Origin: Bacteroidota bacterium | Lineage (GTDB): Bacteria > Bacteroidota > Bacteroidia > Chitinophagales > Chitinophagaceae | DNA: 25,932 bases | Reading direction: 5' to 3' | Assembly: GCA_023423015.1 (NCBI GenBank) | Contig: JAFAGE010000087.1 | Location: 1-25,932 of the forward strand | Shown here: positions 6,610 through 16,089 of the stretch, one piece after another | Position numbering within the stretch: position 1 is the stretch's first letter | Layout of the letters: each line of letters begins with the position of its first letter | Notes under the pieces: model-generated | Database searches by the model: none | What the model was told of the DNA's origin: nothing | What the model saw: only the letters and a program-made list of their open reading frames with translations | Made by a program: the position numbers and the translations under genes

Positions 6610-9084
6610 TTAATAGATCAACTGAAATTCCGGTAATAATAAAAGTGACCACAGCAGGTCTTCCACTTCCTGTTTACCTAATTGGGTTTTGCCCTGCATT
6701 GCTATCTTCAATTCTTCCGGTGTGGGATTTCTCCCAAACGCTTCGAGGTAAATGTTTGTCACTAATACTTCTGCATTGTTATACCTGCTCAACCAGCGTT
6801 CTGCACCGCGCGAAAGCGCGGCAGTAAACTGCGACCCATTTGTTAGCACGAGTGCCTGCAGCAGGTTGGCCTCTCCATCCCTGCTTGTAGTAACAGTTTC
6901 GCGGTTCGGTCGTCCCAGTGAGGTTAAAAACATATTGTTAACCACCAGAGAAGCTCTTGGTCCTGAATTGCCCTGCAGATAAACAGCATTGGCCACTTTA
7001 GGATCAAACTTCATTAATGAATCAGGGAATACAGGGGCGACAACCCTGCCAACGGCATCCGCAAATTGTTCGGCCGTCATTCTCCTTCTCACCATGCCGG
7101 TGAATACATAATCTTCCGCTGTAATCCTGTTTGCATCCTTAAAACTAATAGATGGCAATTGGTAAGCTTTTGATGTGATAACCTGGTAAATCAGTTCTTT
7201 CAGATCTTTGTTGCCGCTATTTCCAAACTGGTATGCCATGTAGTCGAGCAGATCCTGGCTCCATGGTTCATTATCCATCACGTCTACGGGTTCAACGATT
7301 CCGCGGCCCATTAATCTTGCCCATATTCTATTTACAATTGTGCGATATAGTCTTCCATTATCAGGTTTCGTCATTATGGCTGCGAGTTCCTTTTGCTTAA
7401 CAGTTTTCGGAGCTTCATTTGAAATTTCTCCAAGCTGCTCCCACAGCATACGGGCTTTGGTGTACTTGCCGGTAGGTTTATCACATCTGTTGATCTGCAG
7501 TGATGAATCGCTGAACACGTTTGCAAAAGCGTATGCGTCTTCCAGTTTCCAGTTGTTGATGAAACTATTGTGGCAGGAAGCGCATTTAAGATTTAATCCG
7601 AGAAATACCTGTGCAACATTCTGGGCAGCCTGGATTTCTGTGCTCTGGCTGGCATTTACCACGCCGCGCCAACGGATACCTTCTATAAACCCTTTCGATT
7701 CCTTAACCGGATCGATGAGTTGCTTTATAAATTCATCGTAAGGTTTGTTGTCGCGCAGTGAGGCATATAGCCATTCAGTTATTGCCGATCGTCCGTCAGT
7801 AATGTATCCGGTGCCGGTGTAATCGTTCCGCAATGCATCGTTCCAGAAACTGAGCCAGTGAATGGCATATTCATCATCACGATTCAATAATTGTCGCGCA
7901 TACAGAACACGTTTGTCTGGCCGTACGTCTTCAATGAACTGTTTGGTTTCTTCAGCCGTTGGAATGATCCCTGTTATATCAAGATAAATTCTTCTCAGGT
8001 AAGTGCGGTCGTCAACAAGTTCGGGCCAATATATTTTCTTGTTTTTGAAGTATTCATTTACCCAAATGTCGACAGGATTATTGCCTGTTGAAGCTGATGC
8101 AGAAGGTAGAGGCGGATTACGGGGTTCAAGGGCTGCAGTACGAAATACCTTTTCTTTATCGTCGTCGGGCCATGGAGCACCTTTTGCGATCCAGGTGCGG
8201 ATAATAGCTACCTGCTTTTGCGACAACATCTTTCCTTTTTCGGGCATTGCTTCCTTATGACCGCGTGGGAGTGTTATACGGCGGTAAAGTTCACTTTCAT
8301 CGGGATTTCCAACAACGAACAGCGGACCGCTTTCTCCGCCACGGAAGATCATCTCCTTGTTGTCGAGCCTCAGATCCCCTTTCACCTTTTCAGCTCCGTG
8401 ACATTTGTAACAATTATGGGCAAAGATGGATTTCACCTGTGTTTGCAATGCGCTTTGCTGTTGCGGACTAAGCAAAGAAGTATCTCCGGGAAGGGATGCG
8501 AATTCAACACCGGAAGTTTGCACCTGTTCATCATACTCATTTGAAAACGGAAGCGCGCTGGATAGATAATCTTCCCCATGTGTAATCGCTGCACCAAGGT
8601 GTCCTGCAACCGAAACCGAAACCGCCGTAATAAACAGCGTTGTACGATAAACTGCAACTGTTTTCTTCGATGTGCGACGCATTCCCGCCCTGGCAAGAAA
8701 GTAGACTATAAATGCAAGTATTACTGTAGCATAGCCGATCCACTGATGCAGGTCGATGGTGCTGGCAGCATAGTCGCCGGTAACAGACAACAACCATCCG
8801 ACAAGTGCAGCAAATACAGCCGCTATAGTTCCGGCGGCAATACTGATATTGATTCCGGGGCGTAATGGTCCATTGAATTTCTTTAAGGTAAAAAGTTCAA
8901 GCAAGGCTGCAAACAGGAGGAGTGATACAGGAAAATGCACCGCCAGCGGGTGGAGCCTTCCGAGAAAGGTCCACAGCCAGAAACTCCCCTCCTCGCCCGA
9001 TGATTGCTGGGCAAACAAGGGATGACTAAAAAAGACAGCAAGCGCGATGGCAGCAAATCGGATTCTTAAGCAGGTTTTTTGCAC
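6610..9084 (-). CDS. DUF2231-PSCyt1-DUF1549-DUF1553 membrane cytochrome-type protein
   Basis: This 824-aa protein has a signal peptide (to about residue 25), then a four-helix DUF2231 membrane domain (about 40-175, with HPLAVHFP, LHQWIGY and GHLGAAITHG). A Planctomycete-type cytochrome c domain follows, with haem motif CYKCH (C225, C228, H229) and possible axial Met280. Then come DUF1549 (from about 337) and DUF1553 to the C-terminus. A second CxxCH, CASCH at 501-505, lies inside DUF1549. The protein is probably periplasmic and membrane-anchored, and acts with the DUF1501 protein encoded 9 nt downstream. The joint role is unproven; redox-assisted breakdown of glycans has been suggested from context in Planctomycetes. 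It is divergent from the AHSA1 gene. Confidence 0.92.
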   Translation of the reverse strand: MQKTCLRIRFAAIALAVFFSHPLFAQQSSGEEGSFWLWTFLGRLHPLAVHFPVSLLLFAALLELFTLKKFNGPLRPGINISIAAGTIAAVFAALVGWLLSVTGDYAASTIDLHQWIGYATVILAFIVYFLARAGMRRTSKKTVAVYRTTLFITAVSVSVAGHLGAAITHGEDYLSSALPFSNEYDEQVQTSGVEFASLPGDTSLLSPQQQSALQTQVKSIFAHNCYKCHGAEKVKGDLRLDNKEMIFRGGESGPLFVVGNPDESELYRRITLPRGHKEAMPEKGKMLSQKQVAIIRTWIAKGAPWPDDDKEKVFRTAALEPRNPPLPSASASTGNNPVDIWVNEYFKNKKIYWPELVDDRTYLRRIYLDITGIIPTAEETKQFIEDVRPDKRVLYARQLLNRDDEYAIHWLSFWNDALRNDYTGTGYITDGRSAITEWLYASLRDNKPYDEFIKQLIDPVKESKGFIEGIRWRGVVNASQSTEIQAAQNVAQVFLGLNLKCASCHNSFINNWKLEDAYAFANVFSDSSLQINRCDKPTGKYTKARMLWEQLGEISNEAPKTVKQKELAAIMTKPDNGRLYRTIVNRIWARLMGRGIVEPVDVMDNEPWSQDLLDYMAYQFGNSGNKDLKELIYQVITSKAYQLPSISFKDANRITAEDYVFTGMVRRRMTAEQFADAVGRVVAPVFPDSLMKFDPKVANAVYLQGNSGPRASLVVNNMFLTSLGRPNRETVTTSRDGEANLLQALVLTNGSQFTAALSRGAERWLSRYNNAEVLVTNIYLEAFGRNPTPEELKIAMQGKTQLGKQEVEDLLWSLLLLPEFQLIY

Positions 9085-9251
9085 GAAAGAAAGTTAAGTA
9101 AAATCCGCTGGCCAGCCTTGCTGATGAATACTGCCTGATGTTCAAAAGGGCTCGTTGACGGAAATTGCCCCCGACATTGTCGCAAGAGGAACTTACTGTA
9201 TTCCCATGCATGTTGTTTCTTTGACATCATAACAAAATCAGCAAAACAGAT

Positions 9252-9689
9252 ATGGAAAATTCAAATGCTTCTAAAACACAGCAGGTAACCATACAGGCAA
9301 CAATCGATGCACCGGTTGAGAAAGTCTGGCAATTCTTCACCGAGCCTTCTCATATCGTTGTTTGGAATGCGGCGAGTGACGACTGGCATACGCCGCGCGC
9401 GGAAAACGATCTGAGGGTGGGTGGAAAGTTCTCATCCAGGATGGAGGCAAAAGACGGAAGTATGGGATTCGACTTCACGGGTGAATACACCGCAGTAAAA
9501 CAGCACGGGCATATTGCATATGTGATGAGTGACGGGCGTAAAGTGTCGGTAAACTTTCAGCAGAAAGGAAATTCTACAGAGCTTGTTGAAACCTTTGACC
9601 CGGAAGAAACAAATCCCATAGAAATGCAAAAAGCCGGCTGGCAGTCTATTCTCGACAACTTCAAAAGGTATGCAGAGAGTAAAGCCTGA
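9252..9689 (+). CDS. SRPBCC/AHSA1-family protein
   Basis: This 145-aa cytoplasmic protein has the START/Bet v1-like fold of the AHSA1 (activator of Hsp90 ATPase) family. Marks are TIDAPVEKVWQFFTEP near 18-33, WNAASDDWHTP, the RVGGKFSSRMEAKDG turn, FDFTGEYTAV and the C-terminal helix QKAGWQSILDNFKRYAE. Such single-domain proteins bind hydrophobic ligands in a central cavity, but the ligand is not known. The gene stands alone between a divergent PSCyt gene and the convergent RND pump gene (29-nt gap). Related genes often appear in ECF-sigma regulons together with YCII proteins, but the ECF42 gene here lies 12 kb away, so a link is only a guess. Confidence 0.9.
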   Translation: MENSNASKTQQVTIQATIDAPVEKVWQFFTEPSHIVVWNAASDDWHTPRAENDLRVGGKFSSRMEAKDGSMGFDFTGEYTAVKQHGHIAYVMSDGRKVSVNFQQKGNSTELVETFDPEETNPIEMQKAGWQSILDNFKRYAESKA

Positions 9690-9718
9690 CAGCCGGCGTG
9701 CAACTTATGAACTACCAC

Positions 9719-12700
9719 TTAAGCTTCAACGCCATTCAACTGGTGCTTATTGATACTGTAACTTTCCGTCATCAGATCATCGATTCGTACTTCTTTTTTT
9801 CCGCGCCTGGTTTTCGCAATGATCTTATCGAATATTGCGTAGATAACCGGCACAACAACCAGGGTCAGGAACAGTGAACTGATCAAACCACCGATAATTA
9901 CCCAGGCCAGGCCATTCTTCCATTCGGCACCAGCGCCTGAAGCTATCGCAATCGGCAGCATTCCAATCACCATTGCAATTGTGGTCATCAGTATCGGACG
10001 TAAACGGGCATGGTTGGCATCAATCAATGCCTGGTAAGTACTGGCACCTTCCATTTTACGCTGGTTGGTAAAGTCTACAAGCATGATAGCGTTTTTCGCA
10101 ACGAGACCGATCAGCATTATCATACCGAGGATGGTAAACAGGTTAATCGAATTGTTGGTTAACGCAAGTGCGAGCAAGGCTCCCACAATCGACAACGGGA
10201 TGGAGAACAATACCACGAACGGATAAACAAAGCTGTTGTACAATGCTACCATGATCAGGTATACGAGTACGATCGCAGCAATTAATGCGATACCCAATGA
10301 TCCGAAACCTTCACTCTGGTTTTCCATGTCGCCGCTCCATACAAAGCTTACACCTGCGGGCCTCGGAAGTTGTTCGAACTTCTGCTGCCATTCTGCTGCC
10401 ACGGTTCCGGTGGGGCGGCCAACTGTTTGCGCCTGAACCGTAACAGACGTACTCTTGTCTCTTCTTTCAAGCTGGCTGGGACCTGAACTTTCTGCGATGG
10501 TTGCGAATTGTGAAAGCCTGATCTGTTCTCCTTTATCATTTAAGAACAAAAGGTTTCCCACATCTGCGATGTTTTGCCTGTCGAAACTGCTGTAGCGGAT
10601 GTTGATATCGTATTCGTATTCACCCTGGCGGAATTTACCATTGGTATTTCCGCTGAATGCTGTTTGCATGGTTGAACCGACTGTTGAAAGGTTCAAACCA
10701 AGTGCAGCCATCTTATCGCGGTCAACCTGTACACTGATTTCCGGGTTCCCCGCTTCTACAGATAACTTCATTTCCGTAGCACCATCAATGGTGCGTAATT
10801 CATTCATCGCAGCTTTTGCAAACGTCATCACGCTATCGAATTCGGGACCGGTTACTACAAGGGCCAGCGGCGCCTGTTCTGCAGTACCCAGGATGCTAAC
10901 AGGCACTGTTTTTACCTTAGCACCTACGAGCAATCCTTCCAGCTCCTTCTTCACTTTCGCTGCATAAATATTCGAAGGGTCTTCGCGGTCTTTTTTGTCA
11001 ACCATCTGGACACTTATCTCCGATTTGTACGCCGTAGATTGCGATGCGCCCATGCCTTCACTTGATTGACCGACAGTGGTGATGATACGGGTGACTTCCT
11101 TCTTGCCGCGCAAGAACTCTTCTGCTTTCTGAGTGGCAGCATTTGTTTGCCCGATTGAGGCATCTTTAGGCATTTCTATCTGAACAAGAAATTCACCACG
11201 GTCGCTCTTGGCGAAAAATTCGGCACCGATAAATCCTGCACCAACCAGGTAAAAAGAACTTATCAGCAATGCAAACACAACGCCCAAAGTGGTTTTCTTG
11301 TGCGCAAGCGACCATTTGAGAAGATTGGAAACTCCGTCAGTAAACCTGTCGAGGCCCCTTTCAAATGCCAGGATTATTTTGCCGAAGAAAGACTTACCGT
11401 TGATCTTCTCGAGTTTACCAAAGCGCGACGACAACCACGGCACAATGGTGAATGAAGAAAGCAAAGACATCAATGTTGCAATGGATACCGTTACGGCAAA
11501 CTGCTTTATAATGTCAGCAGCAAGACCTGAACTCAATGCAATAGGAACGAACACTACCACGATGACCAATGTGATGGATGTGACAGTAAATCCAATTTCT
11601 TTTGTGGCATCGTAAGCCGCGCGTACGCGGTTCTTACCCATTTCCATGTGCCTGTAAATATTCTCAAGCACCACGATTGCATCGTCTACCAGGATACCTA
11701 CAACCAGGGAAAGCGCGAGAAGCGACATCAGGTTCAGCGTATATCCAAGCAATGCCATCCCTATAAAGGTGGAAATGAGCGAAGCGGGAATAGCCACCAT
11801 AACAATAAATGCATTACGAATGCTATGTAAGAAGAACAGCATTACAAATGCAACCAGTACGATTGCCAGTATAAGGTCGAAAATTACGGCATCAGCAGAT
11901 TTCAAAGTGTATACCGAGCTATCATTAGCAACCTCAAGATTCAGATTGGTTGATGCATAATCTTTTTCAATTTTATCTATAGTTGCGCGAATCTGCTCAC
12001 TCACACCTACAGCATTTGCGTCTGATTGTTTGATAACCTGAACGGCGATGGCGCTCTGCTGGTTCACCCGCGCAATTTTTTCAACATCTTTCTGGGTGTC
12101 CTGAACATCGGCTACATCGCGTACGCGAACCGGCGCTCCTGTTGCACTCGTAGCTATCACTACATTCCTCAGCTCATCTACATTTTTATACTTACCAGCC
12201 AGCCGGACAAGGATATCCTGCTCACGCGTATGAACGCTACCTGTAGGGAAGTCGAGGTTAGAAGCAAGTATTGCATTCTGAACCTGCAGCAGGGAAAGTC
12301 CGTAACCTTCCAATTTCTTTGCATCAATACTTACCTGAATCTCGCGCTCCTGTCCACCAATAAGGTTAACCTGCGCCACACCTTCTACCCTCGATAAAAC
12401 AGGTGCAATACGTTTATCCATCAGGTCGTAGAACGCAGCTTCATCCATTTTGGCAGAAGCTGAGATGGTCATCACGGGCAAATCATCAAGCGAGAATTTG
12501 TTTAGGGATGGCGGGTCTACGTCTTCAGGAAGATCTTTCAGAATTGCATTTATACGACGTTGCGCATCGTTCAACGCGTAGTCTACATCGGTTCCGTTGT
12601 TAAGGGTGATGATTACCGACGAAAGACTTTCGTAAGAACGTGTGTCAAGTTTCTTGATATTTTCCATAGACGACACCGCGTCTTCGATCACTTTCGACAC

Positions 12701-12886
12701 AGTGTTCTCCACCTCGCCAGGCGAGGCACCAGGGTATACGGTAGTTACCGAAACAACCGCGGGACTGAATTTCGGAAGAAGTTCATAGTTGAGTGATCTA
12801 TAGCTCAGTAAACCTCCCAATATCAGTATTGCAAATAAAACGATCACCAGTGTGGGCCGCTTTATTGATATTTCAGCCAGTTTCAT
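9719..12886 (-). CDS. RND multidrug efflux pump, inner-membrane subunit (AcrB/HAE1-like)
   Basis: This 1055-aa protein is a full-length hydrophobe/amphiphile RND transporter that uses the proton gradient to export compounds. It starts MKLAEISIKRPTLVIVLF (TM1) and has the usual two halves of six TM helices with two large periplasmic loops. The TM4 proton relay is intact: VVGILVDDAIVVLENI, D401 and D402. The TM10 lysine is in GLVAKNAIMLVDF. The family PGASPGEVE motif lies near 52-60. It is the last gene of the operon, 27 nt after the membrane fusion protein gene. The cytoplasmic tail after TM12 is about 35 residues. The substrate cannot be read from sequence; metal-export (CusA-type) methionines are not evident. 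Confidence 0.96.
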   Translation of the reverse strand: MKLAEISIKRPTLVIVLFAILILGGLLSYRSLNYELLPKFSPAVVSVTTVYPGASPGEVENTVSKVIEDAVSSMENIKKLDTRSYESLSSVIITLNNGTDVDYALNDAQRRINAILKDLPEDVDPPSLNKFSLDDLPVMTISASAKMDEAAFYDLMDKRIAPVLSRVEGVAQVNLIGGQEREIQVSIDAKKLEGYGLSLLQVQNAILASNLDFPTGSVHTREQDILVRLAGKYKNVDELRNVVIATSATGAPVRVRDVADVQDTQKDVEKIARVNQQSAIAVQVIKQSDANAVGVSEQIRATIDKIEKDYASTNLNLEVANDSSVYTLKSADAVIFDLILAIVLVAFVMLFFLHSIRNAFIVMVAIPASLISTFIGMALLGYTLNLMSLLALSLVVGILVDDAIVVLENIYRHMEMGKNRVRAAYDATKEIGFTVTSITLVIVVVFVPIALSSGLAADIIKQFAVTVSIATLMSLLSSFTIVPWLSSRFGKLEKINGKSFFGKIILAFERGLDRFTDGVSNLLKWSLAHKKTTLGVVFALLISSFYLVGAGFIGAEFFAKSDRGEFLVQIEMPKDASIGQTNAATQKAEEFLRGKKEVTRIITTVGQSSEGMGASQSTAYKSEISVQMVDKKDREDPSNIYAAKVKKELEGLLVGAKVKTVPVSILGTAEQAPLALVVTGPEFDSVMTFAKAAMNELRTIDGATEMKLSVEAGNPEISVQVDRDKMAALGLNLSTVGSTMQTAFSGNTNGKFRQGEYEYDINIRYSSFDRQNIADVGNLLFLNDKGEQIRLSQFATIAESSGPSQLERRDKSTSVTVQAQTVGRPTGTVAAEWQQKFEQLPRPAGVSFVWSGDMENQSEGFGSLGIALIAAIVLVYLIMVALYNSFVYPFVVLFSIPLSIVGALLALALTNNSINLFTILGMIMLIGLVAKNAIMLVDFTNQRKMEGASTYQALIDANHARLRPILMTTIAMVIGMLPIAIASGAGAEWKNGLAWVIIGGLISSLFLTLVVVPVIYAIFDKIIAKTRRGKKEVRIDDLMTESYSINKHQLNGVEA

Positions 12887-12913
12887 TTTCTAATATCTCT
12901 TTTGTGATTGCAA

Positions 12914-13999
12914 TTATTTAATTGCAGTAATTTTTGTCTTATCAGCAAGATTGATCTGTCCGCTTGTAATCACTTTCTCTCCTTCCTGCAGACCATCCAG
13001 TATTTCCACTTTATCCCCGAAAACTCGTCCTGCTACTACCGTGCGGAGGTTTGCCGTGTCGTTATCTGCAACAAACACCTGGTTGGTACTCACGCTTCCA
13101 ACAAAAGCTGAACGAGGGATCAGCATAACCGGTGCACTTTCACCTTTGACAAAGGTTGCAGTGCCGTACATACCTGCCTTGATTATTCCATCGGGATTTG
13201 AAGACACTTCAATCTCCACAGGGAAGTTTAGCGAGTTATCAGCTTTCGGTGCAATAAACGTCACCACACCATTGAATTTTTTATCTGGAAATACGCTGGC
13301 TTTCACCTGCACCTTATCTCCCACACGAAGATTGGCAACCTGCGATTCATTAACGGTGATGTTTAGCTTGAGCTTTGAAACGTCCACGATCTCGAAGAGT
13401 TTGGTTCCGGGGCTTACCACGGCTCCTGGTTCGATGTAGCGCTTATTTACAATACCATTGATCGATGAACGGATATTCGCATCATTTACCCTGATCTTTG
13501 CCTGTGCAACCTTTGCAGCTGCATTTTCTAGATTCAGCGATACCTGGTCGAGTTGCTGTTGCGTAACGCCACCCGATTTGAAAGCACTCTCATAACGTTG
13601 TTTATCTCTCAATAAACTCTGATAGGCTGCTTCCGCATTCTCAAGATCTACGTTTAATGCATCTGCTTTAATGTAAGCAAGTGTCTGTCCCTTTTTAACA
13701 CGGCTACCAACGTCAACCAGCACTTTTGTGATACGACCTGAATTCTCTGCGGAAAAGTCGAGCTGCTGCACAGCTGCGAAATACCCGTTCTGAGAAAAGT
13801 CGAGCTGCACCGGTTGCTTCTGAACGTCGGCAAGACGAACAGCTACTGCGCCGCCGGAAGTCTGCGCCACCACGGCTGTTTTTTCTGCGTTTTTCTTTTT
13901 ATTGTTCGCGAGCACATTTCCAATCAGGACGAATGCTACTACCACAACGGTGACAATTCCGGCTGTACGAAAAACTTTTTTCTTATTCATTTTCTTCAT
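12914..13999 (-). CDS. RND efflux periplasmic adaptor (membrane fusion protein, AcrA/MexA-like)
   Basis: This 361-aa adaptor joins the RND pump to the outer-membrane channel. It has one N-terminal membrane segment (about 11-30) with no lipobox cysteine. A lipoyl half (SGRITKVLVDVGSRVKKGQTLAYI, near 87-110) follows, then an alpha-hairpin rich in A, E and Q (about 112-165) and the second lipoyl half (IRSSINGIVNKRYIEPGAVV). After these come the beta-barrel and membrane-proximal domains to the C-terminus. The hairpin is short compared with AcrA, as is usual for Bacteroidota. An alternative start (MNKKK) lies three codons downstream. It is 5 nt after the OMF gene and 27 nt before the pump gene. 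Confidence 0.94.
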   Translation of the reverse strand: MKKMNKKKVFRTAGIVTVVVVAFVLIGNVLANNKKKNAEKTAVVAQTSGGAVAVRLADVQKQPVQLDFSQNGYFAAVQQLDFSAENSGRITKVLVDVGSRVKKGQTLAYIKADALNVDLENAEAAYQSLLRDKQRYESAFKSGGVTQQQLDQVSLNLENAAAKVAQAKIRVNDANIRSSINGIVNKRYIEPGAVVSPGTKLFEIVDVSKLKLNITVNESQVANLRVGDKVQVKASVFPDKKFNGVVTFIAPKADNSLNFPVEIEVSSNPDGIIKAGMYGTATFVKGESAPVMLIPRSAFVGSVSTNQVFVADNDTANLRTVVAGRVFGDKVEILDGLQEGEKVITSGQINLADKTKITAIK

Positions 14000-14004
14000 T
14001 GCTT

Positions 14005-15414
14005 TTAGTTGATCAAAGATTTTAACTGACCCTGGCTCTTGATGAGTTGTATTTCTGCTACCCGATAATTTAGCAGGGCCGACGAATAATTGTTGTTCGC
14101 TTCTGTTAATGACGTCTCCGCATTCAGCAGATCGGTAAGCGTGGCCAATCCATTGTTGTAGTTATTCTGCGTGTTGTCGTAAACCTCTTCTGCCAGCTGC
14201 ACATTTTTATTCTGCGCGTTGAGTGTTACGATGCTATTGTTTATTTGTGTTTTTGCATTCTCGTAGGCAAGATTCAGGGCAAGCGAGGTCTTTTCAATGT
14301 CTTCATTCAGCTTCCTGATGCCCACTTCTGCCTGGCGTATTCTCGACTTTGTTGCACCTCCGTTAAATATTGGAACTCTAAGGTTAAGGCTAACCGATGC
14401 GACAGGAAACCAGTTTACGCCACTGCTTTCACCTTTGAACAAAGGCACTTTATTACCCATGCCCATATATGAGTAGTTGCCCGACAACGACAAAGAAGGG
14501 TAAAACTCTGCTTTGTTTGCCTCCTTCTGATAGCGCAACAAATCGCCTTGTTGTTTCAGCAAACGCAATTCTGTGCGTTCGCTCACATTAATCGAATCGC
14601 CTGATGCCACCGCTTTCGGCTGTATTGCGTCAATTTCGGCATCGGGAATGGAGATGGCAGCAGAAATAGGCATCCCCATGTAAAACTTAAGCTGGTTTTC
14701 CAGTAATGCTACGGCATTCATCAATTGTTGACGTTGGCTCTGGAGATTGGAAATGTTTACTTCCAGCCTGTCAACGTCGATCTTTTTCGCGAGACCAATT
14801 TTGAACTGTTCGTTCACAATACGATGTACTTCTTTGGTGTTCGCAATTGTTGAATCGAGCACAGCAATCTGACGTCGTTGAACAAGTACTTCGTAATAGT
14901 TTGTCGCCACCTGTTCGATCACCTGTTCTTCAGTAAGCTGGGCACTCAACTTGTAAAACTCACGGGTTGCTTTCGCTGCATCGAGGCCAGTGAGAACAGA
15001 TTTGTCGAACAGGTTTTGCGACAACGAAATACTACCGTTTGCATTCCATTTCTGGCCAAATGCAACCAGTATAGTTTCATTGGGGTTCGGATTAGCGCCA
15101 AAAATGTTCGGCAGAGCGCTTTTCTGTAGTAACGGATTATTGGTTAATGCGGCAGAACCATTTACCTGCGGTAAAATGGCCGAGCGCACTTCATCTATTT
15201 TGTATTCGCTATTCTCTACATCGAGTTTAGCTTTTCGTGCTTCCTGGTTTGCTTCAATCGCATATTTCAATGCGCCTTTCAGATCCAGGTTCAGCGGCTG
15301 CTGCGCCTGTACGCCCGGTGAAATAAGTATCGTGGATACAAGCAGCATGAGCGACAACGCAATTTTGCCATCAGGCTTGAAAAACCTCTTCATATTTCTT
15401 TTAATTATGATCAT
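14005..15414 (-). CDS. Outer-membrane efflux protein (TolC/OprM family)
   Basis: This 469-aa outer-membrane factor has a signal peptide (core LSLMLLVSTILI, end VQAQ-Q) and two OEP repeats. The first has LNLDLKGALKYAIEANQEARKAKLDVENSEY and the second SGNYSYMGMG and SLNLRVPIFNGGATKSRIRQAE, both typical of TolC trimers. Its TAATG overlaps the stop of the upstream TetR gene, suggesting translational coupling. A second in-frame ATG at 15393 (MKRFFKPDGK) would give a more usual signal peptide and may be the real start. It is the first structural gene of the tripartite efflux set. Confidence 0.94.
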   Translation of the reverse strand: MIIIKRNMKRFFKPDGKIALSLMLLVSTILISPGVQAQQPLNLDLKGALKYAIEANQEARKAKLDVENSEYKIDEVRSAILPQVNGSAALTNNPLLQKSALPNIFGANPNPNETILVAFGQKWNANGSISLSQNLFDKSVLTGLDAAKATREFYKLSAQLTEEQVIEQVATNYYEVLVQRRQIAVLDSTIANTKEVHRIVNEQFKIGLAKKIDVDRLEVNISNLQSQRQQLMNAVALLENQLKFYMGMPISAAISIPDAEIDAIQPKAVASGDSINVSERTELRLLKQQGDLLRYQKEANKAEFYPSLSLSGNYSYMGMGNKVPLFKGESSGVNWFPVASVSLNLRVPIFNGGATKSRIRQAEVGIRKLNEDIEKTSLALNLAYENAKTQINNSIVTLNAQNKNVQLAEEVYDNTQNNYNNGLATLTDLLNAETSLTEANNNYSSALLNYRVAEIQLIKSQGQLKSLIN

Positions 15415-16028
15415 TAGTTGGATGTTGACCCAAAACGGATCGCCTGGTAAAAGATGTTGATGACCTGGCGTTGCTTAAGCAGAACCCTGTCGAATAGTTC
15501 CTCATTGGGAAGAGCGCCTTGTTCCTTCACGCAGCATGAAAACGCATACAATGTATCGAGCAGCAATCCACCGATCTCTGATGTGTTCACAGGCTTCAGC
15601 TCCCGCGTCTTCACGCCTTTACTAAAAAGATTTTCGATGATGGAGAGCTCGCGCTCGCGTAACGACCGGAACCAGTTCTGCTGCCATTCGCTGCGCACCC
15701 AGTCGGGCTGACTACCCTGCGACAACAGCAGAAAATGTTTGCGAAAGAATTGCAGCTTCACCCTGGTGAGCAACTGAAGGGCTGCTCCAACATTCGGAGC
15801 CGCAACTATTTCCTTTGATAGTTCTTCGCAATATTCGTCGGCCACTTTCTGAATGGATGCAGCCACCAGGCTTTGTTTATCGGGAAAATAATGTGTGAGC
15901 GCCTGTTTGGTAAGCGCCAGGTCGTCGGCTACTTCTGCCAGTGTCGTCTTTGTAACTCCAAAATGAGAAAACCTCCGCACCGCCGCCTCCACCAGCCTGT
16001 CTTTTCGTTCAAACTGTTCTTCTTTCAT
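15414..16028 (-). CDS. TetR-family repressor, coupled to the efflux operon
   Basis: This 204-aa DNA-binding protein has a TetR N-terminal domain: residues about 10-56 contain AAVRRFSHFGVTKTTLAEVADDLALTKQALTHYFPDK. The C-terminal ligand domain is unlike other named TetRs and has a notable CC pair (YAFSCCVKEQ). The stop TAA overlaps the start ATG of the OMF gene by one base (TAATG), so it is co-translated with the pump genes and probably represses them. A dyad 12 bp upstream of its start (16040-16060) is a natural operator. It is paralogous to the TetR encoded just before it, with the same HFGVxKTT and DLALxK pattern in the HTH. Confidence 0.92.
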   Translation of the reverse strand: MKEEQFERKDRLVEAAVRRFSHFGVTKTTLAEVADDLALTKQALTHYFPDKQSLVAASIQKVADEYCEELSKEIVAAPNVGAALQLLTRVKLQFFRKHFLLLSQGSQPDWVRSEWQQNWFRSLRERELSIIENLFSKGVKTRELKPVNTSEIGGLLLDTLYAFSCCVKEQGALPNEELFDRVLLKQRQVINIFYQAIRFGSTSN

Positions 16029-16039
16029 TTTGACTATCT

Positions 16040-16060
16040 GACTTTTTTAATTTAAAAGTC
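16040..16060. promoter_or_regulatory. Operator-like dyad upstream of the coupled TetR
   Basis: GACTTTT (16040-16046) and AAAAGTC (16054-16060) form a 7-bp inverted repeat centred at 16050, about 12 bp before the TetR start at 16028. The size is usual for TetR operators. The right half also contains a word of the heptamer class (AAAAGTC, AAAAGTA), so it might be a repeat remnant instead. Confidence 0.45.
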
Positions 16061-16067
16061 AAAAGTA
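16060..16067 (-). promoter_or_regulatory. Candidate -7 box TACTTTTG
   Basis: On the minus strand TACTTTTG fits TAnnTTTG exactly and touches the operator-like dyad, so a bound repressor would cover the transcription start. No TTG is seen 19 nt upstream, which lowers the confidence. Confidence 0.35.
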
Positions 16068-16089
16068 CGACAAAAAAAGAGAGGTGCTA

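Noticed and set aside
9110..9160. TTGCTGA and TGCCTGA words 14 nt apart before the AHSA1 gene
   Set aside because: Only two similar words with a non-matching unit between them; not enough for an array.
9085..9251. TGTCGC upstream of the AHSA1 gene as an ECF42 target
   Set aside because: A single 6-mer with no matching -10 block and no similarity to the region before the YCII gene.
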